Source: Methylobacterium sp. Leaf465 (GTDB lineage: Bacteria > Pseudomonadota > Alphaproteobacteria > Rhizobiales > Beijerinckiaceae). Taken from it: 64,000 nucleotides of DNA. The stretch lies in assembly GCF_001424705.1 (NCBI RefSeq), contig NZ_LMRA01000001.1, positions 27,608-91,607 on the forward strand. The letters run 5' to 3'. Of the stretch, positions 8,777 through 17,673 are shown piece after piece (the stretch's first letter is position 1; the number at the start of each line of letters is the position of its first letter). The position numbers were made by a program, and so were the translations under genes. Below the pieces are notes generated by a model that was not told where the DNA came from, ran no database searches, and saw only the letters and a program-made list of their open reading frames with translations.

Positions 8777-9772
8777 ATGACCGGCATCACCTTCGAGGAC
8801 TTCACGCCCGGTACGGTGATCGAGGGTGGTCCGCTGACGGTGACGCAAGCCGAGATCATTGCCTTCGCTCAGGAATTCGACCCGCAACCGTTCCACCTCG
8901 ACCCGGAGGCCGCCAAGGAAACCTTCGTCGGTCAGCTGATCGGCTCCGGCTGGCAGACCGCCGGCTTCGGGATGCGTCTCCTGCAGAAGCATGTCTTCCG
9001 CGGCGCTACCTCGATGGGCTCGCCCGGGATCAACGAGCTGCGCTGGCTCCGGCCGGTGCTGCCGGGCGACTGCCTGAGCATCTCGGTCCGGGTCGACACC
9101 TGCCGGGCCTCGAACTCGAAGCCGGACCGCGGCTTCGTCGGTTTCGCGATGACCGTCCTGAACGGGGATGGCGAGCGCGTGATGACACAGATCTTCACGG
9201 TGATGTTTCCGCGGCGCGGCGTGGCCCCCTTGCCGCCGCGGGCCGCATCGCCTGCGGACGCTGTGCCGTCCGCAGAGCCCGACGATGCCGAACAGCTCCA
9301 CTTCCTCGAAGCGACACCCATCGGTGCCGTGCGGGATCTCGGCGGCCACCACTTCACGCCGGAGGCGGTCATGGCCTTCGCGCAAGCCTACGACCCGCAG
9401 GCGTTCCACCTCGACCCGGAGGCCGCCCAGCACACCCATTTCGGCGCGCTCTGCGCCTCCGGTTGGCATACCGCTGCCGCTTGGATGAAACGTCTCCACA
9501 TCACCCGCGGCCGCGACATCGCCCATACGGCGAAGACCGGTCCGGTCCCGCAACTTGGTCCCTCACCGGGCTTTCGCGACATGCGCTGGCTGGCGCCGGT
9601 CTATGCCGGCGACACGATCCGATACAGCTGTACCCTGATCGACAAGCGCGAGACCGCGTCGCGCCCCGGCTGGGGCCTCGCCTCCCACCAGAACACTGGT
9701 GTGAACCAGCGCGGCGAGAAAGTCTTCGCCTTCACTGGCTCTGTGTTCTGGCAATGGGCATCCGACGCCTGA
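8777..9772 (+). CDS. Double-hotdog MaoC family dehydratase
   Basis: This 331-residue protein contains two tandem MaoC-like hotdog domains, at about 1-155 and 180-331. Each half carries the same signature (FAQEFDPQPFHLDPEAA in the first, FAQAYDPQAFHLDPEAA in the second), in which the Asp and His of the hydratase motif are retained. A Pro/Ala-rich linker joins them. MaoC proteins hydrate enoyl-CoA thioesters. Both halves keep the motif, so either or both may be active. It follows ychF at 84 bases and converges on mtnA. The exact acyl substrate is unknown. Confidence 0.85.
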   Translation: MTGITFEDFTPGTVIEGGPLTVTQAEIIAFAQEFDPQPFHLDPEAAKETFVGQLIGSGWQTAGFGMRLLQKHVFRGATSMGSPGINELRWLRPVLPGDCLSISVRVDTCRASNSKPDRGFVGFAMTVLNGDGERVMTQIFTVMFPRRGVAPLPPRAASPADAVPSAEPDDAEQLHFLEATPIGAVRDLGGHHFTPEAVMAFAQAYDPQAFHLDPEAAQHTHFGALCASGWHTAAAWMKRLHITRGRDIAHTAKTGPVPQLGPSPGFRDMRWLAPVYAGDTIRYSCTLIDKRETASRPGWGLASHQNTGVNQRGEKVFAFTGSVFWQWASDA

Positions 9773-9776
9773 GGCG

Positions 9777-10874
9777 TCAGGCGGCCTTGCGCCGTTCCGG
9801 GTAAAGGCCGAGAAGCCCCTCGGCATCGGCCGCGGCGACGCCGCGCTCCGTGATGAGACCGGTGACGAGGCGTGCCGGCGTCACGTCGAAGGCGGGGTTC
9901 GCCACAGGGCTTCCCGGCGAGACGACTTCGACGGTGGCGAAGCCGCCATCGGCCAGACGCCCGGTGAGATGCGTGACCTCGCGTCCGTCGCGCTCCTCGA
10001 TGGGGATCTCGCGCACGCCGTCGTCCAGGGTCCAATCGATCGTCGAGAAGGGCAGGGCGGCGTAGAACGGCACCTGGTTGTCGCTGGCGGCCAGCGCCTT
10101 CAGGTAGGTGCCGATCTTGTTGCAGACGTCACCCGAGGCCGTGGTACGATCCGAGCCGACGATGCAGACGTCGACGGCACCGTGCTGCATGAGGTGGCCG
10201 CCGGCATTGTCGGCGATGACGGTGTGCGGGACGCCGTGGGCGTTGAGCTCGAACGCCGTCAGGGCCGCGCCCTGGTTCCGAGGGCGGGTCTCGTCCACAA
10301 AAACGTGGACCGGCACGCCGGCATCGTGCGCCACGTAGATGGGTGCCAGGGCCGTTCCCCAATCCACCGTCGCGAGCCAGCCGGCGTTGCAGTGGGTCAG
10401 CACGTTGATGGTGCGATTCTTTTGACGGTGCAGGTCGCTCAGGATCTGTGCACCATGGACGCCGATGGCGTGGCAGCTCTCCACGTCCTCCTCGGCGATA
10501 CGGCCGGCCTCCGCGTAGGCGAAGGCTGCGCGCTCGACCGCCGGCACCGTGCGAAGCTTGGCGGCGACACGGTCGAGGGCCCAGCGCAGGTTGATCGCGG
10601 TCGGCCGCGTGGCGGCGAGGATCGCCACGGCCCGGTCGAGCCCGGCTTCGGAGGCATCCGCGCGCAGGCCGAGCGCGAGCCCATAGGCGGCCGTGACACC
10701 GATCAGCGGGGCGCCGCGCACGACCATGGTGCGGATCGCCACCGCGGCCTCGTCCAGGGTGGACAGCGTCTTCAGCTCGAAGGCGAAGGGCAGGCGGGTC
10801 TGGTCGATCACTGCCACGGAGGCGCCGTCCTCTGCGGGGAAGATGGTGCGGTAGGGCTTGCCGTCGATCTTCAT
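9777..10874 (-). CDS. mtnA: S-methyl-5-thioribose-1-phosphate isomerase
   Basis: This 365-residue enzyme converts methylthioribose-1-phosphate to methylthioribulose-1-phosphate in salvage of the methylthioadenosine by-product. The family motifs are present: RGAP at 53-56, catalytic Cys162 in LTHCNAG, and Asp242 in VGSDRT. No other methionine salvage genes (mtnB, mtnC, mtnD, mtnK, mtnP) lie in the window. It is downstream of serA on the same strand with a 118-base gap and converges on the MaoC gene, almost abutting it. A paralogous eIF2B-like role is less likely given the intact catalytic residues. Confidence 0.93.
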   Translation of the reverse strand: MKIDGKPYRTIFPAEDGASVAVIDQTRLPFAFELKTLSTLDEAAVAIRTMVVRGAPLIGVTAAYGLALGLRADASEAGLDRAVAILAATRPTAINLRWALDRVAAKLRTVPAVERAAFAYAEAGRIAEEDVESCHAIGVHGAQILSDLHRQKNRTINVLTHCNAGWLATVDWGTALAPIYVAHDAGVPVHVFVDETRPRNQGAALTAFELNAHGVPHTVIADNAGGHLMQHGAVDVCIVGSDRTTASGDVCNKIGTYLKALAASDNQVPFYAALPFSTIDWTLDDGVREIPIEERDGREVTHLTGRLADGGFATVEVVSPGSPVANPAFDVTPARLVTGLITERGVAAADAEGLLGLYPERRKAA

Positions 10875-10992
10875 GGGGGGATCCGGATGCTGGCGGTTTC
10901 GAGGCCGAGAAGCCTCGTCGTTGGACGGCGTTTACGTCAGAATGCGGTCGGGGGGCCAGCTTGCGGCCCGATCTGTCGAGACCGCAAAATTC

Positions 10993-12585
10993 TCAGAACC
11001 GCAGCGGCCGCACCCGCTTCACCTGTGGGATCGCGGCGATGCTAGCCAGAACGTCCTTCGAGACCGGCGCATCGACGGCGCAGAAACAGATGGCATTGCC
11101 GCCCATCCCATCGCGTCCGAGGGCGAACGTCGCCACGTTGACGCCGGCTGCGCCGAGCGCGCTGCCGAAGCGTCCGATGAAGCCCGGCTGGTCGTGATTG
11201 CGCACGTACAGCATGTGCTCTGCGAAGGCGGAATCGATCGGAATGGAGCGGATCTCGATCATGCGCGGCTTGCCGTCGTGGAAGACCGTGCCGGCGGCAT
11301 CGCGGGGCATGTCCTCGGCCTCGACGGTGATGCGGATCACCGATCCGAAATCGGGTGCCCCGCCGGCGCGGGTGACCTCCTCGACCCGGATGCCGCGCTC
11401 GCGCGCCACCGCCGGGGCGGAGATCATGTTGATGCCCGACAGGACGGGGCGGAGCACGCCGGTGACGGCGGCCGCCGTGAGTGCGCGGGTGTTCATCGCC
11501 GCCACCGCGCCTTCATACGTCACCCGGATGCCATGGATCGGCGCGTCGGTGAGCTGGCCTAGGAACGAGCCGAGGTTCTCGGCCAGCTCCACGAAGGGTC
11601 TCAGGCGCGGCGCCTCGTCGGCCGAGATCGACGGCGTGTTGACGGCGTTCACGACGGCGCCCTGCAGGAGGTAGTCCGCCATCTGCTCCGCGATCTGCAA
11701 GGCGACGTTCTCCTGCGCCTCCTTCGTCGCGGCGCCGAGATGGGGCGTGCAGACCACGTTCGGATGCCCGAAGAGCGGGTTCTCGTAAGCCGGCTCGGTC
11801 GCGAACACGTCGAAGGCGGCGCCCCCGACCCGGCCGGACTCGAGGGCAGCGCGCAGTGCGACCTCGTCGACCAGGCCACCGCGGGCACAGTTGATGATGC
11901 GGACGCCCGGCTTCGTCCGCGCCAGTGCGTCGGCCGAGAGGATGTTCCGGGTCCGCTCGGTCAGGGGGACGTGCAGGCTGATCAGTTCGGCCCGCATGAG
12001 AAGCGCGTCGAGTTCGCGCTTCTCGACGCCGATCTCGGCGGCGCGCTCCGGCGTGAGGTAGGGATCGTAGGCGATCACCTTGAGCTTGAGACCGATCGCC
12101 CGGTCGGCGACGACGGCGCCGATGTTGCCGCAGCCGATGATCCCCAGGGTCTTGCCCGTCAGCTCCGTGCCCATGAAGCGGGCCTTCTCCCAGCGGCCGG
12201 CCTGAGTCGAGGCGTCGGCCTGCGGGATCTGCCGGGCGAGGGCGAACATCATCGCGATGGCGTGCTCGGCGGTGGTGATCGCGTTGCCGAAGGGGGTGTT
12301 CATCACGATGACGCCGCGGGCGGTGGCCGCCGCCACGTCGACGTTGTCGACCCCGATTCCGGCGCGACCGACCACCTTCAGACGGTCGGCCCGCGCCAGC
12401 AGCTTGGCCGTGACCCTGGTGGTGGAGCGGATCGCGAGACCGTCATAGGCACCGATCAGGGCGGCGCAGGCGTCGCGATCCCGGCCGAGCTCGGGCCGGA
12501 AGTCGACGTCGAGGCCGCGGTCGCGCAGGCGCTGCACGGCGGCTTCGGAGAGGGCGTCGGAGATGAGCACCTTGGGCGCGGGCAT
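10993..12585 (-). CDS. serA: D-3-phosphoglycerate dehydrogenase
   Basis: This 530-residue enzyme catalyses the first step of phosphorylated serine synthesis, oxidation of 3-phosphoglycerate with NAD. It is the long type: a substrate domain, a Rossmann domain with GIIGCGNIGAVV, the active-site segments RGGLVDE and CTPHLGAATKEAQ, then an intervening domain and a C-terminal ACT domain (LYVRNHDQPGFIGRFGSALG). The ACT domain usually gives serine feedback. It lies 107 bases downstream of serC and is probably co-transcribed with it. In a serine-cycle methylotroph it supplies serine for biosynthesis. Confidence 0.97.
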   Translation of the reverse strand: MPAPKVLISDALSEAAVQRLRDRGLDVDFRPELGRDRDACAALIGAYDGLAIRSTTRVTAKLLARADRLKVVGRAGIGVDNVDVAAATARGVIVMNTPFGNAITTAEHAIAMMFALARQIPQADASTQAGRWEKARFMGTELTGKTLGIIGCGNIGAVVADRAIGLKLKVIAYDPYLTPERAAEIGVEKRELDALLMRAELISLHVPLTERTRNILSADALARTKPGVRIINCARGGLVDEVALRAALESGRVGGAAFDVFATEPAYENPLFGHPNVVCTPHLGAATKEAQENVALQIAEQMADYLLQGAVVNAVNTPSISADEAPRLRPFVELAENLGSFLGQLTDAPIHGIRVTYEGAVAAMNTRALTAAAVTGVLRPVLSGINMISAPAVARERGIRVEEVTRAGGAPDFGSVIRITVEAEDMPRDAAGTVFHDGKPRMIEIRSIPIDSAFAEHMLYVRNHDQPGFIGRFGSALGAAGVNVATFALGRDGMGGNAICFCAVDAPVSKDVLASIAAIPQVKRVRPLRF

Positions 12586-12692
12586 GGCGGTGTCCGGCTC
12601 GGGCGGGGGAAAACCGACGCGCGACGGGGCCGGACAGCGGCTCCGTCGCGCGCACGGTATACGACGCGGGTGACGTCGAGGTCGCGCGGGCG

Positions 12693-13871
12693 TCAGGCGG
12701 CCCGGGCGAGCTTCGCCTTCTCAGACGCGAAGGCCCAGTCGAGCCACGGGGTCAGGGCCTCGAGGTCCGCGGACTCGACCGTGCCGCCGCACCAGATCCT
12801 GAGGCCGGCCGGAGCATCCCGGTAGGCGCCGATGTCGAAGGCGATGCCCTCGCGGTCCAGGGTGTCGGCGATGCCCTTGGCGACCGCACCGACGACGGCG
12901 TCGCCCATGGCGAGGATGTCCGGGTCGGTGAGGACGAGGCAGATCCCGGTGTTGCTGTAGGTGCCGGGATCGGCGGCGAGGTGGCCGATCCAGGGCGTCC
13001 GCGCCACCCAGTCGTGGATGACCCGGGCGTTGGCGTCGGCCCGGGCGTGCAGCGCCGGCAGGCCGCCGATGCGCGCGGCCCATTTCAGGGTGTCGAGGTA
13101 ATCCTCGACCGCCAGCATCGAGGGCGTGTTGATGGTGTCGCCCTTGAAGATGCCCTCGATCAGCTTGCCGTCCTTGGCCAGGCGGAAGACCTTCGGGACT
13201 GGCCAGGCCGGGACGTTCGATTCGATGCGGGCGACGGCGCGGGGCGAGAGCACGATCATGCCGTGCGCGGCCTCGCCGCCCATGACCTTCTGCCAGGAGA
13301 AGGTGACGACATCGAGCTTGGCCCAGTCCAGTGGCATCGCGAAGGCCGCCGAGGTGGCGTCGCAGATGGTGACGCCCTCGCGGTCGGCGGCGATCCAGTC
13401 GCCGTTGGGCACGCGGACGCCGGCGGCGGTGCCGTTCCAGGTGAAGATGACGTCGTTGCGTCGGGTGTCGACGGCCGACAGGTCGGGCAGGACGCCGTAA
13501 TCGCCGACATGCACCCGCGGCGCGATCTTCAGTTCCTTCAGGGCGTCGGTGACCCATTCGAGGCCGAAGGCCTCCCAGGCGACGACCTCGACGGTCTTCG
13601 GGCCCAGCATCGACCACATCGCCATCTCGACGGCGCCGGTGTCGGAGGCCGGCACGATGCCGATCCGGTAATCGGCCGGCACCTGCAGGACGCTGCGGGT
13701 GAGGTCGATGGCCTCCTTGAGCTTGGCCTTGCCGATGGCCGAGCGGTGCGAGCGGCCCAGCGGCGCGTCGGCCAGGGCCTCCAGGCTCCAGCCCGGACGC
13801 TTGGTGCAGGGGCCGGAGGAGAAATTCGGCACGCGGGGGCGCGTGGCGGGTCGGTTGGTCACGTGCGTCAT
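12693..13871 (-). CDS. serC: Phosphoserine aminotransferase
   Basis: This PLP enzyme of about 392 residues makes phosphoserine from 3-phosphohydroxypyruvate and glutamate. Recognisable blocks are [12 protein letters not shown] near the N-terminus, [17 protein letters not shown], and [15 protein letters not shown], which holds the PLP-binding lysine. The annotated ATG at 13871 has GGAAGG directly against it, too close for a ribosome site. The in-frame GTG three codons later (13862) has the same GGAAGG at 9 bases and may be the true start. A hairpin-rich leader precedes the gene. Confidence 0.95.
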   Translation of the reverse strand: MTHVTNRPATRPRVPNFSSGPCTKRPGWSLEALADAPLGRSHRSAIGKAKLKEAIDLTRSVLQVPADYRIGIVPASDTGAVEMAMWSMLGPKTVEVVAWEAFGLEWVTDALKELKIAPRVHVGDYGVLPDLSAVDTRRNDVIFTWNGTAAGVRVPNGDWIAADREGVTICDATSAAFAMPLDWAKLDVVTFSWQKVMGGEAAHGMIVLSPRAVARIESNVPAWPVPKVFRLAKDGKLIEGIFKGDTINTPSMLAVEDYLDTLKWAARIGGLPALHARADANARVIHDWVARTPWIGHLAADPGTYSNTGICLVLTDPDILAMGDAVVGAVAKGIADTLDREGIAFDIGAYRDAPAGLRIWCGGTVESADLEALTPWLDWAFASEKAKLARAA

Positions 13872-13945
13872 CCTTCCAGATGAGAGCTCCTCGTTGGGGA
13901 GGAGTGGCCCGCCGACGCCAATGGACCCGCGCCGCACGGGACGCA
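13872..13945 (-). ncRNA. Candidate serC RNA leader motif
   Basis: On the minus strand just before serC is a short hairpin (CTCCTC, loop, GAGGAG; genomic 13889-13906) preceded by a GC-rich segment and followed by the GGAAGG ribosome site. Position and the ACTCCTCC...GAGGAGC hairpin agree with the serC RNA motif described as a cis-regulatory element upstream of serC in alphaproteobacteria. I compared from memory, not with a covariance model, so the match is tentative. The role would be control of serC-serA expression. Confidence 0.5.
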
Positions 13946-14019
13946 AGCGGTCGTCCGCCCGGCCGGGATCGGACCGCACGCGAGCCGGGGCGAAACGGGT
14001 CTCCCGATGACGGCGCGGG

Positions 14020-14913
14020 TCACGTGTCGCGGAGATAGGCCCAGAGCGCGTCGGCGGCGTGGTTGCGGCACTCCGGCGAGCGGAACAGCCGGATCTCGAT
14101 GGGCACGTCGAAGGGTTCGGGCCCGGCCCGGACGAGCTGGCCGCGGGCCTGGTCCTCGGCCGCCACGGTCTGCGGGAGCCAGGCGACGCCGTGGCCCTCG
14201 CGCGCCATGGTCGTCAGCGTGGCGGCGAGATGCGAGGTGAAGCGGGTCGCGAGGTGGTGGGCTTCGCTCTTCCGGCAGCTGGCGAGGATGCGCCCGAGGC
14301 CCGAGGGCTGGGAGTAGGCGAGGTAGGGGATGGGGTCGGCGGGCGTGCCGGGCAGCGCCCAGAGGCCCGTGCCGTCCGGAGCGGGTGCGCAAAGCGGGAC
14401 CAGCCGGTCGTGCCCGACCCGCACGCTCTCGAAGCGATCGGACTCGAAGCGCGTCGGCGCATCCGCGTGGAAGTGGCAGAGCAGGAAGTGCACCTCGCCC
14501 GACAGCATGATCTGCTCGCAGGCTTCCATGCTGTCCGAGACGAGGTTCAGGGTCCCGAGCATCCGGGACTGCATGACCTGCCGGACCCAGCCCGGGAAGA
14601 ACGTGAAGGACAGGGCGTGCGTCGCCGCGATCGACAGCGTCGCGGTGTCCTGGGCGCCGACCCCCTGCGCCTCCCGCCGCGCCCGCTCGAGGCTCCGCAG
14701 CAGGTCCTGGGCCGCCGGCTGGAAGTGGAGTCCGGCCGGCGTCAGCGTCGCCCCCTGCGCCCCGCGCAGGAACAGGGGCGTACCGACCCAGTCCTCCAGG
14801 GCCCGGATGCGGCGGCTGAAGGCCGGCTGCGTCACGCTCCGCGCCTCGGCCGCGCGCGAGAACGTCTTCTGCTCGGCCAGCGCGAGGAAGTCCTTCAGCC
14901 AGTCCAGGTCCAT
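14020..14913 (-). CDS. LysR-family regulator of the tartrate/C4-dicarboxylate module
   Basis: The product is 297 residues. The start is placed at [44 protein letters not shown], the usual LysR helix-turn-helix beginning; in-frame upstream codons add unrelated residues. The C-terminal effector domain (about 90-297) is a periplasmic-binding-protein-like fold. It is transcribed divergently from a DctA-type carrier and a D-tartrate dehydratase gene with 148 bases between, the classic arrangement for a LysR regulator controlling its neighbours. The likely ligand is tartrate or another C4 acid, which is inference from context. Confidence 0.88.
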   Translation of the reverse strand: MDLDWLKDFLALAEQKTFSRAAEARSVTQPAFSRRIRALEDWVGTPLFLRGAQGATLTPAGLHFQPAAQDLLRSLERARREAQGVGAQDTATLSIAATHALSFTFFPGWVRQVMQSRMLGTLNLVSDSMEACEQIMLSGEVHFLLCHFHADAPTRFESDRFESVRVGHDRLVPLCAPAPDGTGLWALPGTPADPIPYLAYSQPSGLGRILASCRKSEAHHLATRFTSHLAATLTTMAREGHGVAWLPQTVAAEDQARGQLVRAGPEPFDVPIEIRLFRSPECRNHAADALWAYLRDT

Positions 14914-14980
14914 CCGCCCGTCCGATGCCGTCCCTGCATAGCGCGAACCGAACATGGCATTGGCCGAGCGCAGCTGTCCA

Positions 14981-14997
14981 GGCGTAAGCACAACGCC
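14981..14997. promoter_or_regulatory. Candidate LysR operator half-sites
   Basis: In the divergent LysR-dctA gap GGCGT (14981-14985) and ACGCC (14993-14997) form an inverted repeat with a 7-base spacer. It is short and not a textbook T-N11-A box, so this is a weak candidate. Confidence 0.25.
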
Positions 14998-15061
14998 AAG
15001 CCCCACAAGAGGGATCACCGAGGAAACTGCCCAGAACGTGGCAGATGGGAGGAAACAGAGC

Positions 15062-16396
15062 ATGAAGTCATGGCTCGGCAGGCTCTATGTTCAGGTCTTC
15101 ATTGCGATCGTCTTGGGTGGTGTTGTCGGCGTCTTGCTGCCGGAGGTCGCCGTGACGCTCCAGCCACTGGCCGACGGCTTCATCAAGCTGATCAAGATGC
15201 TGCTCGCGCCGGTCATCTTCGGCACCATCGTCGTCGGCATCGCCAAGATGGGCAACATGAAGGAGGTCGGGCGCATCGGCGTGCGGGCGCTCGTCTACTT
15301 CGAGGTCGTCTCGACGCTCGCCCTCGTCATCGGCCTCGTCGTGGTCAACCTGATGCAGCCGGGCGTGGGCATGAACATCGACGCCAGCCACATCGACGGC
15401 AGCGCCATCGCCGCCTACGCCAAGCGGGCCGAGGCGCAGCCGGGCTTCGTCGGCTTCCTGATGGACATCATCCCCACCACCATCGTGGATGCCTTCGCCA
15501 AGGGCGCCATGTTGCAGATCATCCTGATCTCGCTGCTACTCGGCCTCGCCCTGGTCCAGGCCGGCGAGCGCGGCAAGCCGGTGGTCGCCGTCATCGACAG
15601 CCTGCTCGACGCGCTGTTCCGCGTCGTCGCCATGGTGATGCGGCTGGCCCCCATCGGGGCCGGGGCGGGGGTCGCCTTCACCATCGGCAAGTACGGGTTC
15701 GGCACCGTCTGGTCGCTCGCCTACCTGATGCTCGGCGTCTACGCCACGTCGATCCTGTTCGTGGTGCTGGTGCTCGGCTCGGTCTGCGCCTGGACCGGGT
15801 TCTCCCTCGCCAAGGTGCTGAGCTACTTCAAGGACGAGATCCTCATCACCTTCGGGACCTGCTCCACCGAGGCCGTCATGCCGCGCATGATGGCCAAGCT
15901 GGAACGGCTGGGCTGCGAGAAATCCGTCGTCGGCCTGGTGCTGCCCACGGGCTACACCTTCAACGCGGACGGCACCTGCATCTACCTGACCATGGCGGCG
16001 ATCTTCGTGGCGCAGGCCACCAACACGCCGCTGGGCCTCGGCGACCAGCTCGTCGTCCTCGGGGTGCTGCTCCTGACCTCGAAAGGCTCCGCGGGCGTGG
16101 CCGGGGCCGGGTTCGTCACCCTCGCCGCCACCCTGTCGAGCCTCCACACCGTCCCGGTCGCCGGCCTCGTGCTCCTGCTCGGCGTCGACCGCTTCATGAA
16201 CGAGGCGCGGGCGGTCACCAACCTCATCGGCAACGCGGTGGCCACCATCGCGATCGCCCAGTGGGAGGGCGCCTTCGATCGCGGCAGGGCCGAGGAGGCC
16301 TACCGCAACCGGGCCGCCATCGCCGCCGCCGACGTCGTTCCGGCCGAGACCCGGCCGGGAGCCGATCGGGCATTGCCCGCCGCGCTCGCCTCCTGA
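15062..16396 (+). CDS. dctA: C4-dicarboxylate:cation symporter, DctA type
   Basis: This 444-residue inner-membrane carrier belongs to the DAACS family (DctA/GltP), with about eight membrane segments and two re-entrant hairpins. The N-terminus MKSWLGRLYVQVFIAIVLGG and the signature KSVVGLVLPTGYTFNADGTCIYLTMAA are typical. GGGAGGA at 15047-15053, 8 bases upstream, fixes the start. Relative to canonical DctA, the first hairpin reads GTCSTEAVMP instead of GTSSSESALP, and the NLDGTS segment reads NADGTC, so the substrate pocket may differ. Co-oriented with the D-tartrate dehydratase gene 59 bases downstream, it probably imports tartrate or succinate-like acids. Confidence 0.92.
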   Translation: MKSWLGRLYVQVFIAIVLGGVVGVLLPEVAVTLQPLADGFIKLIKMLLAPVIFGTIVVGIAKMGNMKEVGRIGVRALVYFEVVSTLALVIGLVVVNLMQPGVGMNIDASHIDGSAIAAYAKRAEAQPGFVGFLMDIIPTTIVDAFAKGAMLQIILISLLLGLALVQAGERGKPVVAVIDSLLDALFRVVAMVMRLAPIGAGAGVAFTIGKYGFGTVWSLAYLMLGVYATSILFVVLVLGSVCAWTGFSLAKVLSYFKDEILITFGTCSTEAVMPRMMAKLERLGCEKSVVGLVLPTGYTFNADGTCIYLTMAAIFVAQATNTPLGLGDQLVVLGVLLLTSKGSAGVAGAGFVTLAATLSSLHTVPVAGLVLLLGVDRFMNEARAVTNLIGNAVATIAIAQWEGAFDRGRAEEAYRNRAAIAAADVVPAETRPGADRALPAALAS

Positions 16397-16455
16397 GGCC
16401 GCGCCCCCGTCACCCCACCCATTTCCCTCCGCCCAGTGAACCCAGGAGAATCCCC

Positions 16456-17619
16456 ATGCGCATCGTCGACGTCTGCGAGGTCACCAAGCCGATCGCCTCG
16501 CCCATCCGCAACGCCTACATCGACTTCTCGAAGATGACCGCCAGCCTCGTCGCCGTCGTCACCGACGTCGAGCGCGACGGCCGCCGGGTGGTGGGCTACG
16601 GCTTCAACTCGAACGGCCGCTACGGCCAGGGCGGCCTCATCCGCGAGCGCTTCCGCAACCGCCTCCTGGAAGCCGACCCCAAGAGCGTGCTGAACGCGGC
16701 CGGCGACAACCTCGACCCGCACAAGCTCTGGGCGGCGATGATGACCAACGAGAAGCCCGGCGGCCACGGCGAGCGCTCGGTGGCGGTGGGCACCCTCGAC
16801 ATGGCGATCTGGGACGCGACCGCCAAGATCGCCGGCAAGCCGCTGTTCCGGATGCTCGCCGAGCAGAAGGGCATCGAGGCCGACCCGCGCGTCTTCGTCT
16901 ACGCGGCGGGCGGCTACTACTATCCGGGCAAGGACGACACCCAGCTGCGCGCCGAGATGCGCAGCTACCTCGACCGCGGCTACACCGTGGTGAAGATGAA
17001 GATCGGCGGCGTTCCGATCGCGGAGGACCAGCGCCGCATCGAGGCGGTGCTCGCGGAGATCGGCTCGGCCGCGCAGCTCGCCGTCGACGTCAACGGGCGC
17101 TTCGACCTCGAGACCGCCATCGCCTACGCCAAGATGCTCCGCCAGTACCCGCTGTTCTGGTACGAGGAGATCGGCGATCCCCTCGACTACGCCCTGCAAG
17201 CGGCGATGTCGGAGTTCTATCCGGGTCCGATGGCCACGGGCGAGAACCTGTTCTCGCATCAGGACGCCCGCAACCTCCTGCGCTACGGCGGCATGCGCCC
17301 GGACCGCGACTGGCTGCAGTTCGACTGCGCCCTGTCCTACGGCCTGGTGGAGTACCTGCGCACCCTCGACGTGCTGGAGCAGTTCGGCTGGTCGCCGAAG
17401 CGCTGCATCCCGCATGGTGGGCACCAGATGTCACTGAACATCGCGGCGGGCCTCGGCCTCGGCGGAAACGAGAGCTATCCGGACCTGTTCCAGCCCTATG
17501 GCGGCTTCCCGGACGGGGTGCGGGTCGAGGCCGGGCACATCATCATGCCCGAGCTTCCCGGCATCGGCTTCGAGGGCAAGTCGGACCTCATCGCGGTGAT
17601 GCGCGACCTCGCCGCCTGA
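16456..17619 (+). CDS. tarD: D(-)-tartrate dehydratase, enolase superfamily
   Basis: This 387-residue protein matches the enolase-superfamily D-tartrate dehydratase characterised in Bradyrhizobium, which dehydrates D-tartrate to oxaloacetate. The known functional residues appear at a constant offset of two: Lys100 (NEKPGG), Lys182 in KMK, metal ligands Asp211, Glu237 and Glu263, and His320 (CIPHGGHQ). The start at 16456 follows CAGGAGAA. It lies directly after the dctA-type gene and is presumably expressed with it under the divergent LysR regulator. Mandelate-racemase-like enzymes of other specificity are the alternative, but the full residue match favours TarD. Confidence 0.88.
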   Translation: MRIVDVCEVTKPIASPIRNAYIDFSKMTASLVAVVTDVERDGRRVVGYGFNSNGRYGQGGLIRERFRNRLLEADPKSVLNAAGDNLDPHKLWAAMMTNEKPGGHGERSVAVGTLDMAIWDATAKIAGKPLFRMLAEQKGIEADPRVFVYAAGGYYYPGKDDTQLRAEMRSYLDRGYTVVKMKIGGVPIAEDQRRIEAVLAEIGSAAQLAVDVNGRFDLETAIAYAKMLRQYPLFWYEEIGDPLDYALQAAMSEFYPGPMATGENLFSHQDARNLLRYGGMRPDRDWLQFDCALSYGLVEYLRTLDVLEQFGWSPKRCIPHGGHQMSLNIAAGLGLGGNESYPDLFQPYGGFPDGVRVEAGHIIMPELPGIGFEGKSDLIAVMRDLAA

Positions 17620-17637
17620 AACGGTCTCGTGGGCCGT

Positions 17638-17657
17638 GCGGGACGGCGGTGTCCCGC
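17638..17657. terminator. Hairpin between convergent tarD and hydrolase genes
   Basis: GCGGGAC (17638-17644) pairs with GTCCCGC (17651-17657) around a 6-base loop between the two converging stop codons. There is no T-run on either side. Confidence 0.45.
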
Positions 17658-17673
17658 GCGGTCCGCGCACGCC

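Noticed and set aside
14059..17619. A 1186-codon open frame on the plus strand crossing the LysR and dctA genes
   Set aside because: It runs antisense to LysR and out of frame through dctA, joining tarD only in its last part. It is rich in Arg, Gly and Pro, as GC-rich shadow frames are.
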